Positions 13,301-28,100 of a stretch of DNA of 64,000 nucleotides are shown here, piece by piece. The DNA lies in the NCBI GenBank assembly GCA_963681505.1, contig OY811972.1, positions 17,572,044 to 17,636,043 of the forward strand, in the 5' to 3' direction. Positions within the stretch are counted from its first letter, which is position 1. Each line of letters starts with the position of its first letter. A program made the translations under genes and the position numbers. Origin of the DNA: Eunapius fragilis (Eukaryota; Porifera; Demospongiae; Spongillida; Spongillidae). The notes under the pieces were generated by a model that saw only the letters and a list, made by a program, of their open reading frames with translations, was not told the DNA's origin and did no database searches.

Positions 13301-16300
13301 AATTGGGAGCATTTGGTCCAAACGAATTGCTCCCAATCGCTCCCGCAGGAGTAATTGGGAGCAATTGGTCCAAACGAATTGCTCCCAATCGCTCCCCAGG
13401 GAGCAATTGGGAGCAATTGGTCCAAACGAATTGCTCCCAATCGCTCCTGCGGGAGCAATTTTGAGCAATTGGTCCAAACGAATTGCTCTCAATCGCTCCC
13501 GCGGGAGCAATTGGGAGCAATTGGTCCAAACGAATTGCTCCGAATCGCTCCCGCGGGAGCAATTGGGAGCAATTGGTTCAAACGAATGCGGGAGCAATTG
13601 GGAGCAATTGGTCCAAACGAATTGCTCCGAATTGCTCCTGCGGGAGCTATTGGGAGCAATTGGTCCAAACGAATTGCTCCCAATCGCTACCGCGGGAGCA
13701 ATTGGGAGCAATTGGTCCAAACGAATTGCTCCCAATCGCTCCAGCGGGAGCAATTGGGAGCAATTGGTCCAAACGAATTGCTCCCAATCGCTCCCGCGGG
13801 AGCAATTTTGAGCAATTGGTCCAAACGAATTGCTCCCAATCGCTCCCGCGGGAGCAATTGGGAGCAATTGGTCCAAACGAATTGCTCCGAATCGCTCCCG
13901 CGAGTGCAATTGGGAGCAATTGGTTCAAACGAATGCGGGAGAAATTGGGAGCAATTGGTCCAAACCAATTGCTCCGAAATGCTCCTGCGGGAGCTATTGG
14001 GAGCAATTGGTCCAAACGAATCGCTCCCAATCGCTACCACTGGAGCAATTGGGAGCAATTGGTCCAAACGAATTGCTCCCAATGGCTCCAGCGGGAGCAA
14101 TTGGGAGCAATTGGTCCAAACGAATTGCTCCCAATCGCTCCCGCGGGAGCAATTGGGAGAAATTGGTCCAAACGAATTTCTCCCAATCGCTCCAGCTGGA
14201 GCAATTGGGAGCAATTGGTCCAAACAAATTGCTCCGAATCGCTCCCGCGGGAGCAGTTGGGAGCAATTGGTCCAAACGAATGCGGGAGCAATTGGGAGCA
14301 ATTGGTCCAAACGAATTGCTCCGAATTGCTCCCGCGGGAGCAAATGGGAGCAATTGGTCCAAACGAATTGCTCCCAATCGCTCCAGCGGGAACAATTTGG
14401 AGCAATTGGTCCAAACGAATTGCTCCCAATCGCTCCCGCGGGAGCAATTGGGAGCAATTGGTCCAAACGAATTGCTCCCAATCGCTCCCGCGGGAGCAAT
14501 TGGGAGCAATTGGTCCAAACGAATTGCTCCCAATCGCTCCCGCGGGAGCAATTGGGAGCAATTGGTCCAAACGAATTGCTCCCAATCGCTCCCGCAGGAG
14601 CAATTGGGAGCAATTGGTCCAAACGAATTGCTCCAAATCGCTCCCGCGGGAGCAATTGGGAGCAATTGGTCCAAACGAATTGCTCCCAATCGCTCCCGCG
14701 GGAGCAATTGGTCCAAACGAATTGCTCCCAATCGCTCTCGCGGGAGCAATTGGGAGCAATTGGTCCAAACGAATTGCTCCCAATCGCTCCCCCGCGAGCA
14801 ATTGGGAGCAATTGGTCCAAACGAATTGCTCCCAATCGCTCCCACTGGAGCAATTGGAAGCAATTGGTCCAAACGAATTGCTCCCAATCGCTCTAGCGGG
14901 AGCAATTGGGAGCAATTGGTCCAAACGAATTGCTCCAAATCGCTCCCGCGGGAGCAATTGGTCCAAACGAATTGCTCCCAATCGCTCCCGTGGGAGCAAT
15001 TGGGAGCAATTGGTCCAAACGAATTGCTCCAAATCGCTCCCGCGGGAGCAATTGGGAGCAAATGGTCCAAACGAATGCGGGAGCAATTGGGAGCAATTGG
15101 TCCAAACGAATTGCTCCCAATCGCTCCCCCGGGAGCAATTGGGAGCAATTGGTCCAAACGAATTGCTCCCAATCGCTCCCGCGGGAGCAATTTTGAGCAA
15201 TTGGTCCAAACGAATTGCTCCCAATCGCTCCCGCGGGAGCAATTGGGAGCAATTGGTCCAAACGAATTGCTCCGAATCGCTCCCGCGGGAGCAATTGGGA
15301 GCAAATGGTCCAAACGAATTGCTCCCAATCGCTCCCGCGGGAGCAATTGGGAGCAATTGGTCCAAACGAATTGCTCCGAATCGCTCCCGCGGGAGCAATT
15401 GGGAGCAATTGGTCCAAACGAATTGCTCCCAATCGCTCCCGCGGGAGCAATTGGGAGCAATTGGTCCAAACGAATTGCTCCGAATCGCTCCCGCGGGAGC
15501 AATTGGGAGCAATTGGTTCAAACGAATGCGGGAGCAATTGGGAGCAATTGGTCCAAACGAATTGCTCCGAAATGCTCCTGCGGGAGCTATTGGGAGCAAT
15601 TGGTCCAAACGAATTGCTCCCAATCGCTACCACGGGAGCAATTGGGAGCAACTGGTCCAAACGAATTGCTCCCAATCGCTCCAGCGGGAGCAATTGGGTG
15701 CAATTGGTCCAAACGAATTGCTCCCAATCGCTCCCGCGGGAGCAATTGGGAGCAATTGGTCCAAACGAATTGCTTCAAATCGCTCCCGCGGGAGCAATTG
15801 GGAGCAATTGGTCCAAACGAATTGCTCCAAATCGCTCCCGCGGGAGCAATTGGGAGCAATTGGTCCAAACGAATTGCTCCCAATCGCTCCAGCGGGAGCA
15901 ATTGGGAGCAATTGGTCCAAACGAATGCGGGAGCAATTGGGAGCAATTGGTCCAAACGAATTGCTCCGAATTGCTCCCGCGGGAGCAATTGGGATCAATT
16001 GGTCCAAACGAATTGCTCCCAATCTCTCCAGCGGGAGCAATTGGGAGCAATTGGTCCAAACGAATTTCTCCCAATCGCTCCCGCGGGAGCAATTGGTCCT
16101 AACGAATCGCTCCCAATCGCTCCCGCGGGAGCAATTGGGAGCAATTGGTCCAAACGAATTGCTCCCAATCGCTCCCGCGGGAACAATTGGGAGCAATTGG
16201 TCCAAACGAATTGCTCCGAATCGCTCTCGCTGGAGCAATAGGGAGCAATTGGTCCAGACGAAATGCTCAGAATCGCTCCCACGGGAGCAATTGGTAGCAA

Positions 16301-16659
16301 TTGGTCCAAACGAATTGCTCCGAATCGCTCCCGCGGGAGCAATTGGGAGCAATTGGTCCAAACGAATGCGGGAGCAATTGGGAGCAATTGGTCCAAACGA
16401 ATTGCTCCGAATTGCTCCCGGGAGCAATTGGGAGCAATTGGTCCAAACGAATTGCTCCCAATCGCTCCAGCGGGAGCAATTGGGAGCATTTGGTCCAAAC
16501 GAATTGCTCCCAATCGCTCCCGCAGGAGTAATTGGGAGCAATTGGTCCAAACGAATTGCTCCCAATCGCTCCCCAGGGAGCAATTGGGAGCAATTGGTCC
16601 AAACGAATTGCTCCCAATCGCTCCTGCGGGAGCAATTTTGAGCAATTGGTCCAAACGAA
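10306..16659. repeat. Higher-order repeat, 3,177-bp period, two copies
   Basis: Variant 52-bp units recur in the same order with an offset of 3,177 bp. Copy 1 is about 10306-13482 and copy 2 about 13483-16659. Conceptual translations of the two copies agree over more than 1,000 residues after their first few tens of residues. A third copy starts at 16660 and departs from the pattern at about 16.8 kb, after which the same variant series resumes 1,428 bp downstream. Such identity at satellite scale points to recent unequal exchange or amplification. Boundaries are approximate. Confidence 0.85.
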
Positions 16660-17422
16660 TTGCTCTCAATCGCTCCCGCGGGAGCAATTGGGAGCAATTG
16701 GTCCAAACGAATTGCTCCGAATTGCTCCCGCGGGAGCAATTGGGAGCAATTGGTTCAAACGAATGCGGGAGCAATTGGGAGCAATTGGTCCAAACGAATT
16801 GCTCCCAATCGCTCCAGCGGGAGCAATTGGGAGCAATTGGTCCAAACGAATTGCTCCCAATCGCTCCCGCGGGAGCAATTGGGAGCAATTGGTCCAAACG
16901 AATTGCTCCGAATCGCTCCCGCGGGAGCAATTGGGAGCAATTGGTTCAAACGAATGCGGGAGCAATTGGGAGCAATTGGTCCAAACGAATTGCTCCGAAA
17001 TGCTCCTGCGGGAGCTATTGGGAGCAATTGGTCCAAACGAATTGCTCCCAATCGCTACCACGGGAGCAATTGGGAGCAACTGGTCCAAACGAATTGCTCC
17101 CAATCGCTCCAGCGGGAGCAATTGGGTGCAATTGGTCCAAACGAATTGCTCCCAATCGCTCCCGCGGGAGCAATTGGGAGCAATTGGTCCAAACGAATTG
17201 CTTCAAATCGCTCCCGCGGGAGCAATTGGGAGCAATTGGTCCAAACGAATTGCTCCAAATCGCTCCCGCGGGAGCAATTGGGAGCAATTGGTCCAAACGA
17301 ATTGCTCCCAATCGCTCCAGCGGGAGCAATTGGGAGCAATTGGTCCAAACGAATGCGGGAGCAATTGGGAGCAATTGGTCCAAACGAATTGCTCCGAATT
17401 GCTCCCGCGGGAGCAATTGGGA

Positions 17423-20400
17423 TCAATTGGTCCAAACGAATTGCTCCCAATCTCTCCAGCGGGAGCAATTGGGAGCAATTGGTCCAAACGAATTTCTCCC
17501 AATCGCTCCCGCGGGAGCAATTGGTCCTAACGAATCGCTCCCAATCGCTCCCGCGGGAGCAATTGGGAGCAATTGGTCCAAACGAATTGCTCCCAATCGC
17601 TCCCGCGGGAACAATTGGGAGCAATTGGTCCAAACGAATTGCTCCGAATCGCTCTCGCTGGAGCAATAGGGAGCAATTGGTCCAGACGAAATGCTCAGAA
17701 TCGCTCCCACGGGAGCAATTGGTAGCAATTGGTCCAAACGAATTGCTCCGAATCGCTCCCGCGGGAGCAATTGGGAGCAATTGGTCCAAACGAATGCGGG
17801 AGCAATTGGGAGCAATTGGTCCAAACGAATTGCTCCGAATTGCTCCCGGGAGCAATTGGGAGCAATTGGTCCAAACGAATTGCTCCCAATCGCTCCAGCG
17901 GGAGCAATTGGGAGCATTTGGTCCAAACGAATTGCTCCCAATCGCTCCCGCAGGAGTAATTGGGAGCAATTGGTCCAAACGAATTGCTCCCAATCGCTCC
18001 CCAGGGAGCAATTGGGAGCAATTGGTCCAAACGAATTGCTCCCAATCGCTCCTGCGGGAGCAATTTTGAGCAATTGGTCCAAACGAATTGCTCTCAATCG
18101 CTCCCGCGGGAGCAATTGGGAGCAATTGGTCCAAACGAATTGCTCCGAATCGCTCCCGCGGGAGCAATTGGGAGCAATTGGTTCAAACGAATGCGGGAGC
18201 AATTGGGAGCAATTGGTCCAAACGAATTGCTCCGAATTGCTCCTGCGGGAGCTATTGGGAGCAATTGGTCCAAACGAATTGCTCCCAATCGCTACCGCGG
18301 GAGCAATTGGGAGCAATTGGTCCAAACGAATTGCTCCCAATCGCTCCAGCGGGAGCAATTGGGAGCAATTGGTCCAAACGAATTGCTCCCAATCGCTCCC
18401 GCGGGAGCAATTGGGAGGAATTGGTCCAAACGAATTGCTTCGAATCGCTCCCGCGGGAGCAATTGGGAGCAATTTGTCCAAACGAATTGCTCCAAATCGC
18501 TCCCGCAGGAGCAATTGGGAGCAATTGGTCCAAACGAATTGCTCCCAATCGCTCCCGCGGGAGCAATTGGGAGCAATTGGTCCCAACGAATTGCTCCCAA
18601 TCGCTCCAGCGGGAGCAATTGGGAGCAATTGGTCCAAACGAATTGCTCCAAATCGCTCCCGCGGGAGCAATCGGGAGCAAATGGTCCAAACGAATGCGGG
18701 AGCAATTGGGAGCAATTGGTCCAAACGAATTGCTCCGAATTGCTCCCGCGGGAGCAATTGGGAGCAATTGGTCAAGACCAATTGCTCCCAATCGCTCCCC
18801 TGGGAGCAATTGGGAGCAATTGGTCCAATCGAATTGCTCCCAATCGCTCCCGCGGGAGCAATTGGGAGCAATTGGTCCAAACGAATCGCTCCCAATCGCT
18901 TCCGCGGGAGCAATTGGGAGCGATTTGTCCAAACGAATTGCTCCAAATCACTCCCGCGGGAGCAATTGGGAGCAATTGGTCCAAACGAATGCGAGAGCAA
19001 TTGGGAGCAATTGATCCGAACGAATTGCTCCCAATCGCTCCCGCGGGAGCAATTTTGAGCAATTGGTCCAAACGAATTGCTCCCAATCGCTCCCGCGGCA
19101 GCAATTTAGAGCAATTGGTCCAAACGAATTGCTCCCAATCGCTCCCGCGGGAGCAATTGGGAGCAATTGGTCCAAACGAATTGCTCCAAATCGCTCCCGC
19201 GGGAGCAATTGGGAGCAATTGGTCCAAACGAATTGCTCCCAATCGCTCCCGCGGGAGCAATTGGTCCAAACGAATTGCTCCCAATCGCTCCCGCGGGAGC
19301 AATTGGGAGCAATTGGTCCAAACGAATTGCTCCAAATCGCTCCCGCGGGAGCAATTGGGAGCAAATGGTCCAAACGAATGCGGGAGCAATTGGGAGCAAT
19401 TGGTCCAAACGAATTGCTCCGAATTGCTCCCGCGGGAGCAATTGGGAGCAATTGGTCCAGACCAATTTATCCCAATCGCTCCCCTGGGAGCAATTGGGAG
19501 CAATTGGTCCAATCGAATTGCTCCCAATCGCTCCCGCGGGAGCAATTGGGAGCAATTGGTCAAAACGAATTGCTCCCAATCGCTTCCGCGGGAGCAATTG
19601 GGAGCAATTGGTCCAAACGAATTGCTCCAAATCGCTCCCGCGGGAGCAATTGGGAGCAATTGGTCCAAACGAATGCGGGAGCAATTGGGAGCAATTGGTC
19701 CAAACGAATTGCTCCCAATCGCTCCCGCGGGAGCAATTTTGAGCAATTGGTCCAAACGAATTGCTCCCAATCGCTCCCGCGGGAGCAATTGGGAGCAATT
19801 GGTCCAAACGAATTGCTCCCAATTGCTCCCGCAGCAGCAATTGGGAGCAATTGGTCCAAACGAATTGCTCCCAATCGCTCCCGCGGGAGCAATTGGGAGC
19901 AATTGGTCCAAACGAATTGCTTCGAATCGCTCCCGCGGGAGCAATTTGGAGCAATTGGTCCAAACGAATTGCTCCAAATCGCTCCCGCGGGAGCAATTGG
20001 GAGCAATTGGTCCTAACGAATTGCTCCCAATCGCTCCCGCGGGAGCAATTGGGAGCAATTGGTCCAAACGAATTGCTCCCAATCGCTCCAGCGGGAGCAA
20101 TTGGGAGCAATTGGTCCAAACGAATTGCTCCCAATCGCTCCCGCGGGAGCAATTGGGAGCAATTGGTCCAAACGAATTGCTCCGAATCGCTCCCGCGGGA
20201 GCAATTGGGAGCAATTGGTTCAAACGAATGCGGGAGCAATTGGGAGCAATTGGTCCAAACGAATTGCTCCGAAATGCTCCTGCGGGAGCTATTGGGAGCA
20301 ATTGGTCCAAACGAATTGCTCCCAATCGCTACCACGGGAGCAATTGGGAGCAACTGGTCCAAACGAATTGCTCCCAATCGCTCCAGCGGGAGCAATTGGG

Positions 20401-23300
20401 TGCAATTGGTCCAAACGAATTGCTCCCAATCGCTCCCGCGGGAGCAATTGGGAGCAATTGGTCCAAACGAATTGCTTCAAATCGCTCCCGCGGGAGCAAA
20501 TGGGAGCAATTGGTCCAAACGAATTGCTCCAAATCGCTCCCGCGGGAGCAATTGGGAGCAATTGGTCCAAACGAATTGCTCCCAATCGCTCCAGCGGGAG
20601 CAATTGGGAGCAATTGGTCCAAACGAATGCGGGAGCAATTGGGAGCAATTGGTCCAAACGAATTGCTCCGAATTGCTCCCGCGGGAGCAATTGGGATCAA
20701 TTGGTCCAAACGAATTGCTCCCAATCTCTCCAGCGGGAGCAATTGGGAGCAATTGGTCCAAACGAATTTCTCCCAATCGCTCCCGCGGGAGCAATTGGTC
20801 CTAACGAATCGCTCCCAATCGCTCCCGCGGGAGCAATTGGGAGCAATTGGTCCAAACGAATTGCTCCCAATCGCTCCCGCGGGAACAATTGGGAGCAATT
20901 GGTCCAAACGAATTGCTCCGAATCGCTCTCGCTGGAGCAATAGGGAGCAATTGGTCCAGACGAAATGCTCAGAATCGCTCCCACGGGAGCAATTGGTAGC
21001 AATTGGTCCAAACGAATTGCTCCGAATCGCTCCCGCGGGAGCAATTGGGAGCAATTGGTCCAAACGAATGCGGGAGCAATTGGGAGCAATTGGTCCAAAC
21101 GAATTGCTCCGAATTGCTCCCGGGAGCAATTGGGAGCAATTGGTCCAAACGAATTGCTCCCAATCGCTCCAGCGGGAGCAATTGGGAGCATTTGGTCCAA
21201 ACGAATTGCTCCCAATCGCTCCCGCAGGAGTAATTGGGAGCAATTGGTCCAAACGAATTGCTCCCAATCGCTCCCCAGGGAGCAATTGGGAGCAATTGGT
21301 CCAAACGAATTGCTCCCAATCGCTCCTGCGGGAGCAATTTTGAGCAATTGGTCCAAACGAATTGCTCTCAATCGCTCCCGCGGGAGCAATTGGGAGCAAT
21401 TGGTCCAAACGAATTGCTCCGAATCGCTCCCGCGGGAGCAATTGGGAGCAATTGGTTCAAACGAATGCGGGAGCAATTGGGAGCAATTGGTCCAAACGAA
21501 TTGCTCCGAATTGCTCCTGCGGGAGCTATTGGGAGCAATTGGTCCAAACGAATTGCTCCCAATCGCTACCGCGGGAGCAATTGGGAGCAATTGGTCCAAA
21601 CGAATTGCTCCCAATCGCTCCAGCGGGAGCAATTGGGAGCAATTGGTCCAAACGAATTGCTCCCAATCGCTCCCGCGGGAGCAATTGGGAGGAATTGGTC
21701 CAAACGAATTGCTTCGAATCGCTCCCGCGGGAGCAATTGGGAGCAATTTGTCCAAACGAATTGCTCCAAATCGCTCCCGCAGGAGCAATTGGGAGCAATT
21801 GGTCCAAACGAATTGCTCCCAATCGCTCCCGCGGGAGCAATTGGGAGCAATTGGTCCCAACGAATTGCTCCCAATCGCTCCAGCGGGAGCAATTGGGAGC
21901 AATTGGTCCAAACGAATTGCTCCAAATCGCTCCCGCGGGAGCAATCGGGAGCAAATGGTCCAAACGAATGCGGGAGCAATTGGGAGCAATTGGTCCAAAC
22001 GAATTGCTCCGAATTGCTCCCGCGGGAGCAATTGGGAGCAATTGGTCAAGACCAATTGCTCCCAATCGCTCCCCTGGGAGCAATTGGGAGCAATTGGTCC
22101 AATCGAATTGCTCCCAATCGCTCCCGCGGGAGCAATTGGGAGCAATTGGTCCAAACGAATCGCTCCCAATCGCTTCCGCGGGAGCAATTGGGAGCGATTT
22201 GTCCAAACGAATTGCTCCAAATCACTCCCGCGGGAGCAATTGGGAGCAATTGGTCCAAACGAATGCGAGAGCAATTGGGAGCAATTGATCCGAACGAATT
22301 GCTCCCAATCGCTACCGCGGGAGCAATTTTGAGCAATTGGTCCAAACGAATTGCTCCCAATCGCTCCCGCGGCAGCAATTTAGAGCAATTGGTCCAAACG
22401 AATTGCTCCCAATCGCTCCCGCGGGAGCAATTGGGAGCAATTGGTCCAAACGAATTGCTCCAAATCGCTCCCGCGGGAGCAATTGGGAGCAATTGGTCCA
22501 AACGAATTGCTCCCAATCGCTCCCGCGGGAGCAATTGGTCCAAACGAATTGCTCCCAATCGCTCCCGCGGGAGCAATTGGGAGCAATTGGTCCAAACGAA
22601 TTGCTCCAAATCGCTCCCGCGGGAGCAATTGGGAGCAAATGGTCCAAACGAATGCGGGAGCAATTGGGAGCAATTGGTCCAAACGAATTGCTCCGAATTG
22701 CTCCCGCGGGAGCAATTGGGAGCAATTGGTCCAGACCAATTTATCCCAATCGCTCCCCTGGGAGCAATTGGGAGCAATTGGTCCAATCGAATTGCTCCCA
22801 ATCGCTCCCGCGGGAGCAATTGGGAGCAATTGGTCAAAACGAATTGCTCCCAATCGCTTCCGCGGGAGCAATTGGGAGCAATTGGTCCAAACGAATTGCT
22901 CCAAATCGCTCCCGCGGGAGCAATTGGGAGCAATTGGTCCAAACGAATGCGGGAGCAATTGGTAGCAATTGGTCCAAACGAATTGCTCCCAATCGCTCCC
23001 GCGGGAGCAATTTTGACCAATTGGTCCAAACGAATTGCTCCCAATCGCTCCCGCGGGAGCAATTGGGAGCAATTGGTCCAAACGAATTGCTCCCAATTGC
23101 TCCCGCAGCAGCAATTGGGAGCAATTGGTCCAAACGAATTGCTCCCAATCGCTCCCGCGGGAGCAATTGGGAGCAATTGGTCCAAACGAATTGCTTCGAA
23201 TCGCTCCCGCGGGAGCAATTTGGAGCAATTGGTCCAAACGAATTGCTCCAAATCGCTCCCGTGGGAGCAATTGGGAGCAATTGGTCCAAACGAATTGCTC
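17423..23300. repeat. Higher-order repeat, 3,274-bp period
   Basis: The pattern at 17423-20696 repeats from 20697 onward with an offset of 3,274 bp. Several diagnostic variants keep this spacing: the lost-GC junction CTCCCGGGAGC, the TTTTGAGC variant and the GGAGTAATT variant. The second copy carries a few substitutions, for example GGGAGC to GGTAGC near 22960. The right limit is approximate. Confidence 0.8.
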
Positions 23301-25105
23301 CCAATCGCTCCCGCGGGAGCAATTGGGAGCAATTGGTCCAAACGAATTGCTCCCAATCGCTCCAGTGGGAGCAATTTGGAGCAATTGGTCCAAACGAATT
23401 GCTCCAAATCGCTCCCGCGGGAGCAATCGGGAGCAAATGGTCCAAACGAATGCGGGAGCAATTGGGAGCAATGTGTCCAAACGAATTGCTCCGAATTGCT
23501 CCCGCGGGAGCAATTGGGAGCAATTGGTCCAGACCAATTGCTCCCAATCGCTCCCCTGGGTGCAATTGGGAGCAATTGGTACAATCGAATTGCTCCCAAT
23601 CGCTCCCGCGGGAGCAATTGGGAGCAATTGGTCCAAACGAATTGCTCCCAATCGCTTCCGCGGGCAATTGGGAGCGATTGGTCCAAACGAATTGCTCCAA
23701 ATCACTCCCGCGGGAGCAATTGAAAGCAATTGGTCCAAACGAATTGCTCCGAATCGCTCCCGCGGGAGCAATTGGGAGCAATTGGTCCAAACAAATTGCT
23801 CCCAATCGCTCCCGCGGGAGCAATTGGGAGCAATTGGTCCAAACGAATTGCTCCGAATCGCTCCCGCGGGAGCAATTGGTTCAAACGAATGCGGGAGAAA
23901 TTGGGAGCAATTGGTCCAAACCAATTGCTCCGAAATGCTCCTGCGGGAGCTATTGGGAGCAATTGGTCCAAACGAATCGCTCCCAATCGCTACCACGGGA
24001 GCAATTGGGAGCAATTGGTCCGAACGAATTGCTCCCAATCGCTCCAGCGGGAGCAATTGGGAGCAATTGGTCCAAACGAATTGCTCCCAATCGCTCCTGC
24101 GGGAGCAATTGGGAGCAATTGGTCCAAACGAATTTCTCCCAATCGCTCCAGCGGGAGCAATTCAGGAGCAATTGGTCCAAACAAATTGCTCCGAATCGCT
24201 CCCGCGGGAGCAGTTGGGAGCAATTGGTCCAAACGAATGCGGGAGCAATTGGGAGCAATTGGTCCAAACGAATTGCTCCGAATTGCTCCCGCGGGAGCAA
24301 ATGGGAGCAATTGGTCCAAACGAATTGCTCCCAATCGCTCCAGCGGGAACAATTTGGAGCAATTGGTCCAAACGAATTGCTCCCAATCGCTCCCGCGGGA
24401 GCAATTGGGAGCAATTGGTCCAAACGAATTGCTCCCAATCGCTCCCGCGGGAGCAATTGGGAGCAATTGGTCCAAACGAATTGCTCCCAATCGCTCCCGC
24501 GGGAGCAATTGGGAGCAATTGGTCCAAACGAATTGCTCCCAATCGCTCCCACTGGAGCAATTGGGAGCAATTGGTCCAAACGAATTGCTCCAAATCGCTC
24601 CCGCGGGAGCAATTGGTCCAAACGAATTGCTTCCAATCGCTCCCGCGGGAGCAATTGGTCCAAACGAATTGCTCCCAATCGCTCCCCCGGGAGCAATTGG
24701 GAGCAATTGGTCCAAACGAATTGCTCCAAATCGCTCCCGCGGGAGCAGTTGGGAGCAAATGGTCCAAACGAATGCGGGAGCAATAGGGAGCAATTGGTCC
24801 AAACGAATTGCTCCGAATTGCTCCCGCGGGAGCAATTGGGAGCAATTGGTCCAAACGAATTGCTCCCAATCGCTCCCACTGGAGCAATTGGAAGCAATTG
24901 GTCCAAACGAATTGCTCCCAATCGCTCCAGCGGGAGCAATTGGGAGCAATTGGTCCAAACGAATTGCTCCCAATCGCTCCCGCGGGAGCAATTGGGAGCA
25001 ATTGGTCCAAACGAATTGCTCCAAATCGCTCCCGCGGGAGCAATTGGTCTAAACGAATTGCTCCCAATCGCTCCCGCGGGAGCAATTGGGAGCAATTGGT
25101 CCTAA
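17423..25105. repeat. Large satellite block, duplicated 14,242 bp downstream
   Basis: This block of satellite variants matches 31665-39347 in order with a constant 14,242-bp offset. Paired positions include 17695/31937, 20969/35211, 22337/36579 and 24808/39050. Collinearity fails soon after about 25.1-25.3 kb. Part of the block (22.4-24.1 kb) appears a third time near 48.1-49.8 kb, and in part near 6.8-8.9 kb. Confidence 0.8.
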
Positions 25106-28100
25106 CGAATTGCTCCAAATCGCTCCCGTGGGAGCAATTGGGAGCAAATGGTCCAATCGAATGCGGGAGCAATTGGGAGCAATTGGTCCAAACGAATTGC
25201 TCCCAATCGCTCCCCCGGAAGCAATTGGGAGCAATTGGTCCAAACGAATTGCTCCCAATCGCTCCCGCGGGAGCAATTTTGAGCAATTGGTCCAAACGAA
25301 TTGCTCCCAATCGCTCCCGCGGGAGCAATTGGGAGAAATTGGTCCAAACGAATTTCTCCCAATCGCTCCAGCTGGAGCAATTGGGAGCAATTGGTCCAAA
25401 CAAATTGCTCCGAATCGCTCCCGCGGGAGCAGTTGGGAGCAATTGGTCCAAACGAATGCGGGAGCAATTGGGAGCAATTGGTCCAAACGAATTGCTCCGA
25501 ATTGCTCCCGCGGGAGCAAATGGGAGCAATTGGTCCAAACGAATTGCTCCCAATCGCTCCAGCGGGAACAATTTGGAGCAATTGGTCCAAACGAATTGCT
25601 CCCAATCGCTCCCGCGGGAGCAATTGGGAGCAATTGGTCCAAACGAATTGCTCCCAATCGCTCCCGCGGGAGCAATTGGGAGCAATTGGTCCAAACGAAT
25701 TGCTCCCAATCGCTCCCGCGGGAGCAATTGGGAGCAATTGGTCCAAACGAATTGCTCCCAATCGCTCCCGCAGGAGCAATTGGGAGCAATTGGTCCAAAC
25801 GAATTGCTCCAAATCGCTCCCGCGGGAGCAATTGGGAGCAATTGGTCCAAACGAATTGCTCCCAATCGCTCCCGCGGGAGCAATTGGTCCAAACGAATTG
25901 CTCCCAATCGCTCTCGCGGGAGCAATTGGGAGCAATTGGTCCAAACGAATTGCTCCCAATCGCTCCCCCGCGAGCAATTGGGAGCAATTGGTCCAAACGA
26001 ATTGCTCCCAATCGCTCCCACTGGAGCAATTGGAAGCAATTGGTCCAAACGAATTGCTCCCAATCGCTCTAGCGGGAGCAATTGGGAGCAATTGGTCCAA
26101 ACGAATTGCTCCAAATCGCTCCCGCGGGAGCAATTGGTCCAGACGAATTGCTCCCAATCGCTCCCGTGGGAGCAATTGGGAGCAATTGGTCCAAACGAAT
26201 TGCTCCAAATCGCTCCCGCGGGAGCAATTGGGAGCAAATGGTCCAAACGAATGCGGGAGCAATTGGGAGCAATTGGTCCAAACGAATTGCTCCCAATCGC
26301 TCCCCCGGGAGCAATTGGGAGCAATTGGTCCAAACGAATTGCTCCCAATCGCTCCCGCGGGAGCAATTTTGAGCAATTGGTCCAAACGATTTGCTCCCAA
26401 TCGCTCCCGCGGGAGCAATTGGGAGCAATTGGTCCAAACGAATTGCTCCGAATCGCTCCCGCGGGAGCAATTGGGAGCAAATGGTCCAAACGAATTGCTC
26501 CCAATCGCTCCCGCGGGAGCAATTGGGAGCAATTGGTCCAAACGAATTGCTCCGAATCGCTCCCGCGGGAGCAATTGGGAGCAATTGGTCCAAACGAATT
26601 GCTCCCAATCGCTCCCGCGGGAGCAATTGGGAGCAATTGGTCCAAACGAATTGCTCCGAATCGCTCCCGCGGGAGCAATTGGGAGCAATTGGTTCAAACG
26701 AATGCGGGAGCAATTGGGAGCAATTGGTCCAAACGAATTGCTCCGAAATGCTCCTGCGGGAGCTATTGGGAGCAATTGGTCCAAACGAATTGCTCCCAAT
26801 CGCTACCACGGGAGCAATTGGGAGCAACTGGTCCAAACGAATTGCTCCCAATCGCTCCAGCGGGAGCAATTGGGTGCAATTGGTCCAAACGAATTGCTCC
26901 CAATCGCTCCCGCGGGAGCAATTGGGAGCAATTGGTCCAAACGAATTGCTTCAAATCGCTCCCGCGGGAGCAATTGGGAGCAATTGGTCCAAACGAATTG
27001 CTCCAAATCGCTCCCGCGGGAGCAATTGGGAGCAATTGGTCCAAACGAATTGCTCCCAATCGCTCCAGCGGGAGCAATTGGGAGCAATTGGTCCAAACGA
27101 ATGCGGGAGCAATTGGGAGCAATTGGTCCAAACGAATTGCTCCGAATTGCTCCCGCGGGAGCAATTGGGATCAATTGGTCCAAACGAATTGCTCCCAATC
27201 TCTCCAGCGGGAGCAATTGGGAGCAATTGGTCCAAACGAATTTCTCCCAATCGCTCCCGCGGGAGCAATTGGTCCTAACGAATCGCTCCCAATCGCTCCC
27301 GCGGGAGCAATTGGGAGCAATTGGTCCAAACGAATTGCTCCCAATCGCTCCCGCGGGAACAATTGGGAGCAATTGGTCCAAACGAATTGCTCCGAATCGC
27401 TCTCGCTGGAGCAATAGGGAGCAATTGGTCCAGACGAAATGCTCAGAATCGCTCCCACGGGAGCAATTGGTAGCAATTGGTCCAAACGAATTGCTCCGAA
27501 TCGCTCCCGCGGGAGCAATTGGGAGCAATTGGTCCAAACGAATGCGGGAGCAATTGGGAGCAATTGGTCCAAACGAATTGCTCCGAATTGCTCCCGGGAG
27601 CAATTGGGAGCAATTGGTCCAAACGAATTGCTCCCAATCGCTCCAGCGGGAGCAATTGGGAGCATTTGGTCCAAACGAATTGCTCCCAATCGCTCCCGCA
27701 GGAGTAATTGGGAGCAATTGGTCCAAACGAATTGCTCCCAATCGCTCCCCAGGGAGCAATTGGGAGCAATTGGTCCAAACGAATTGCTCCCAATCGCTCC
27801 TGCGGGAGCAATTTTGAGCAATTGGTCCAAACGAATTGCTCTCAATCGCTCCCGCGGGAGCAATTGGGAGCAATTGGTCCAAACGAATTGCTCCGAATCG
27901 CTCCCGCGGGAGCAATTGGGAGCAATTGGTTCAAACGAATGCGGGAGCAATTGGGAGCAATTGGTCCAAACGAATTGCTCCCAATCGCTCCAGCGGGAGC
28001 AATTGGGAGCAATTGGTCCAAACGAATTGCTCCCAATCGCTCCCGCGGGAGCAATTGGGAGCAATTGGTCCAAACGAATTGCTCTGAATCGCTCCCGCGG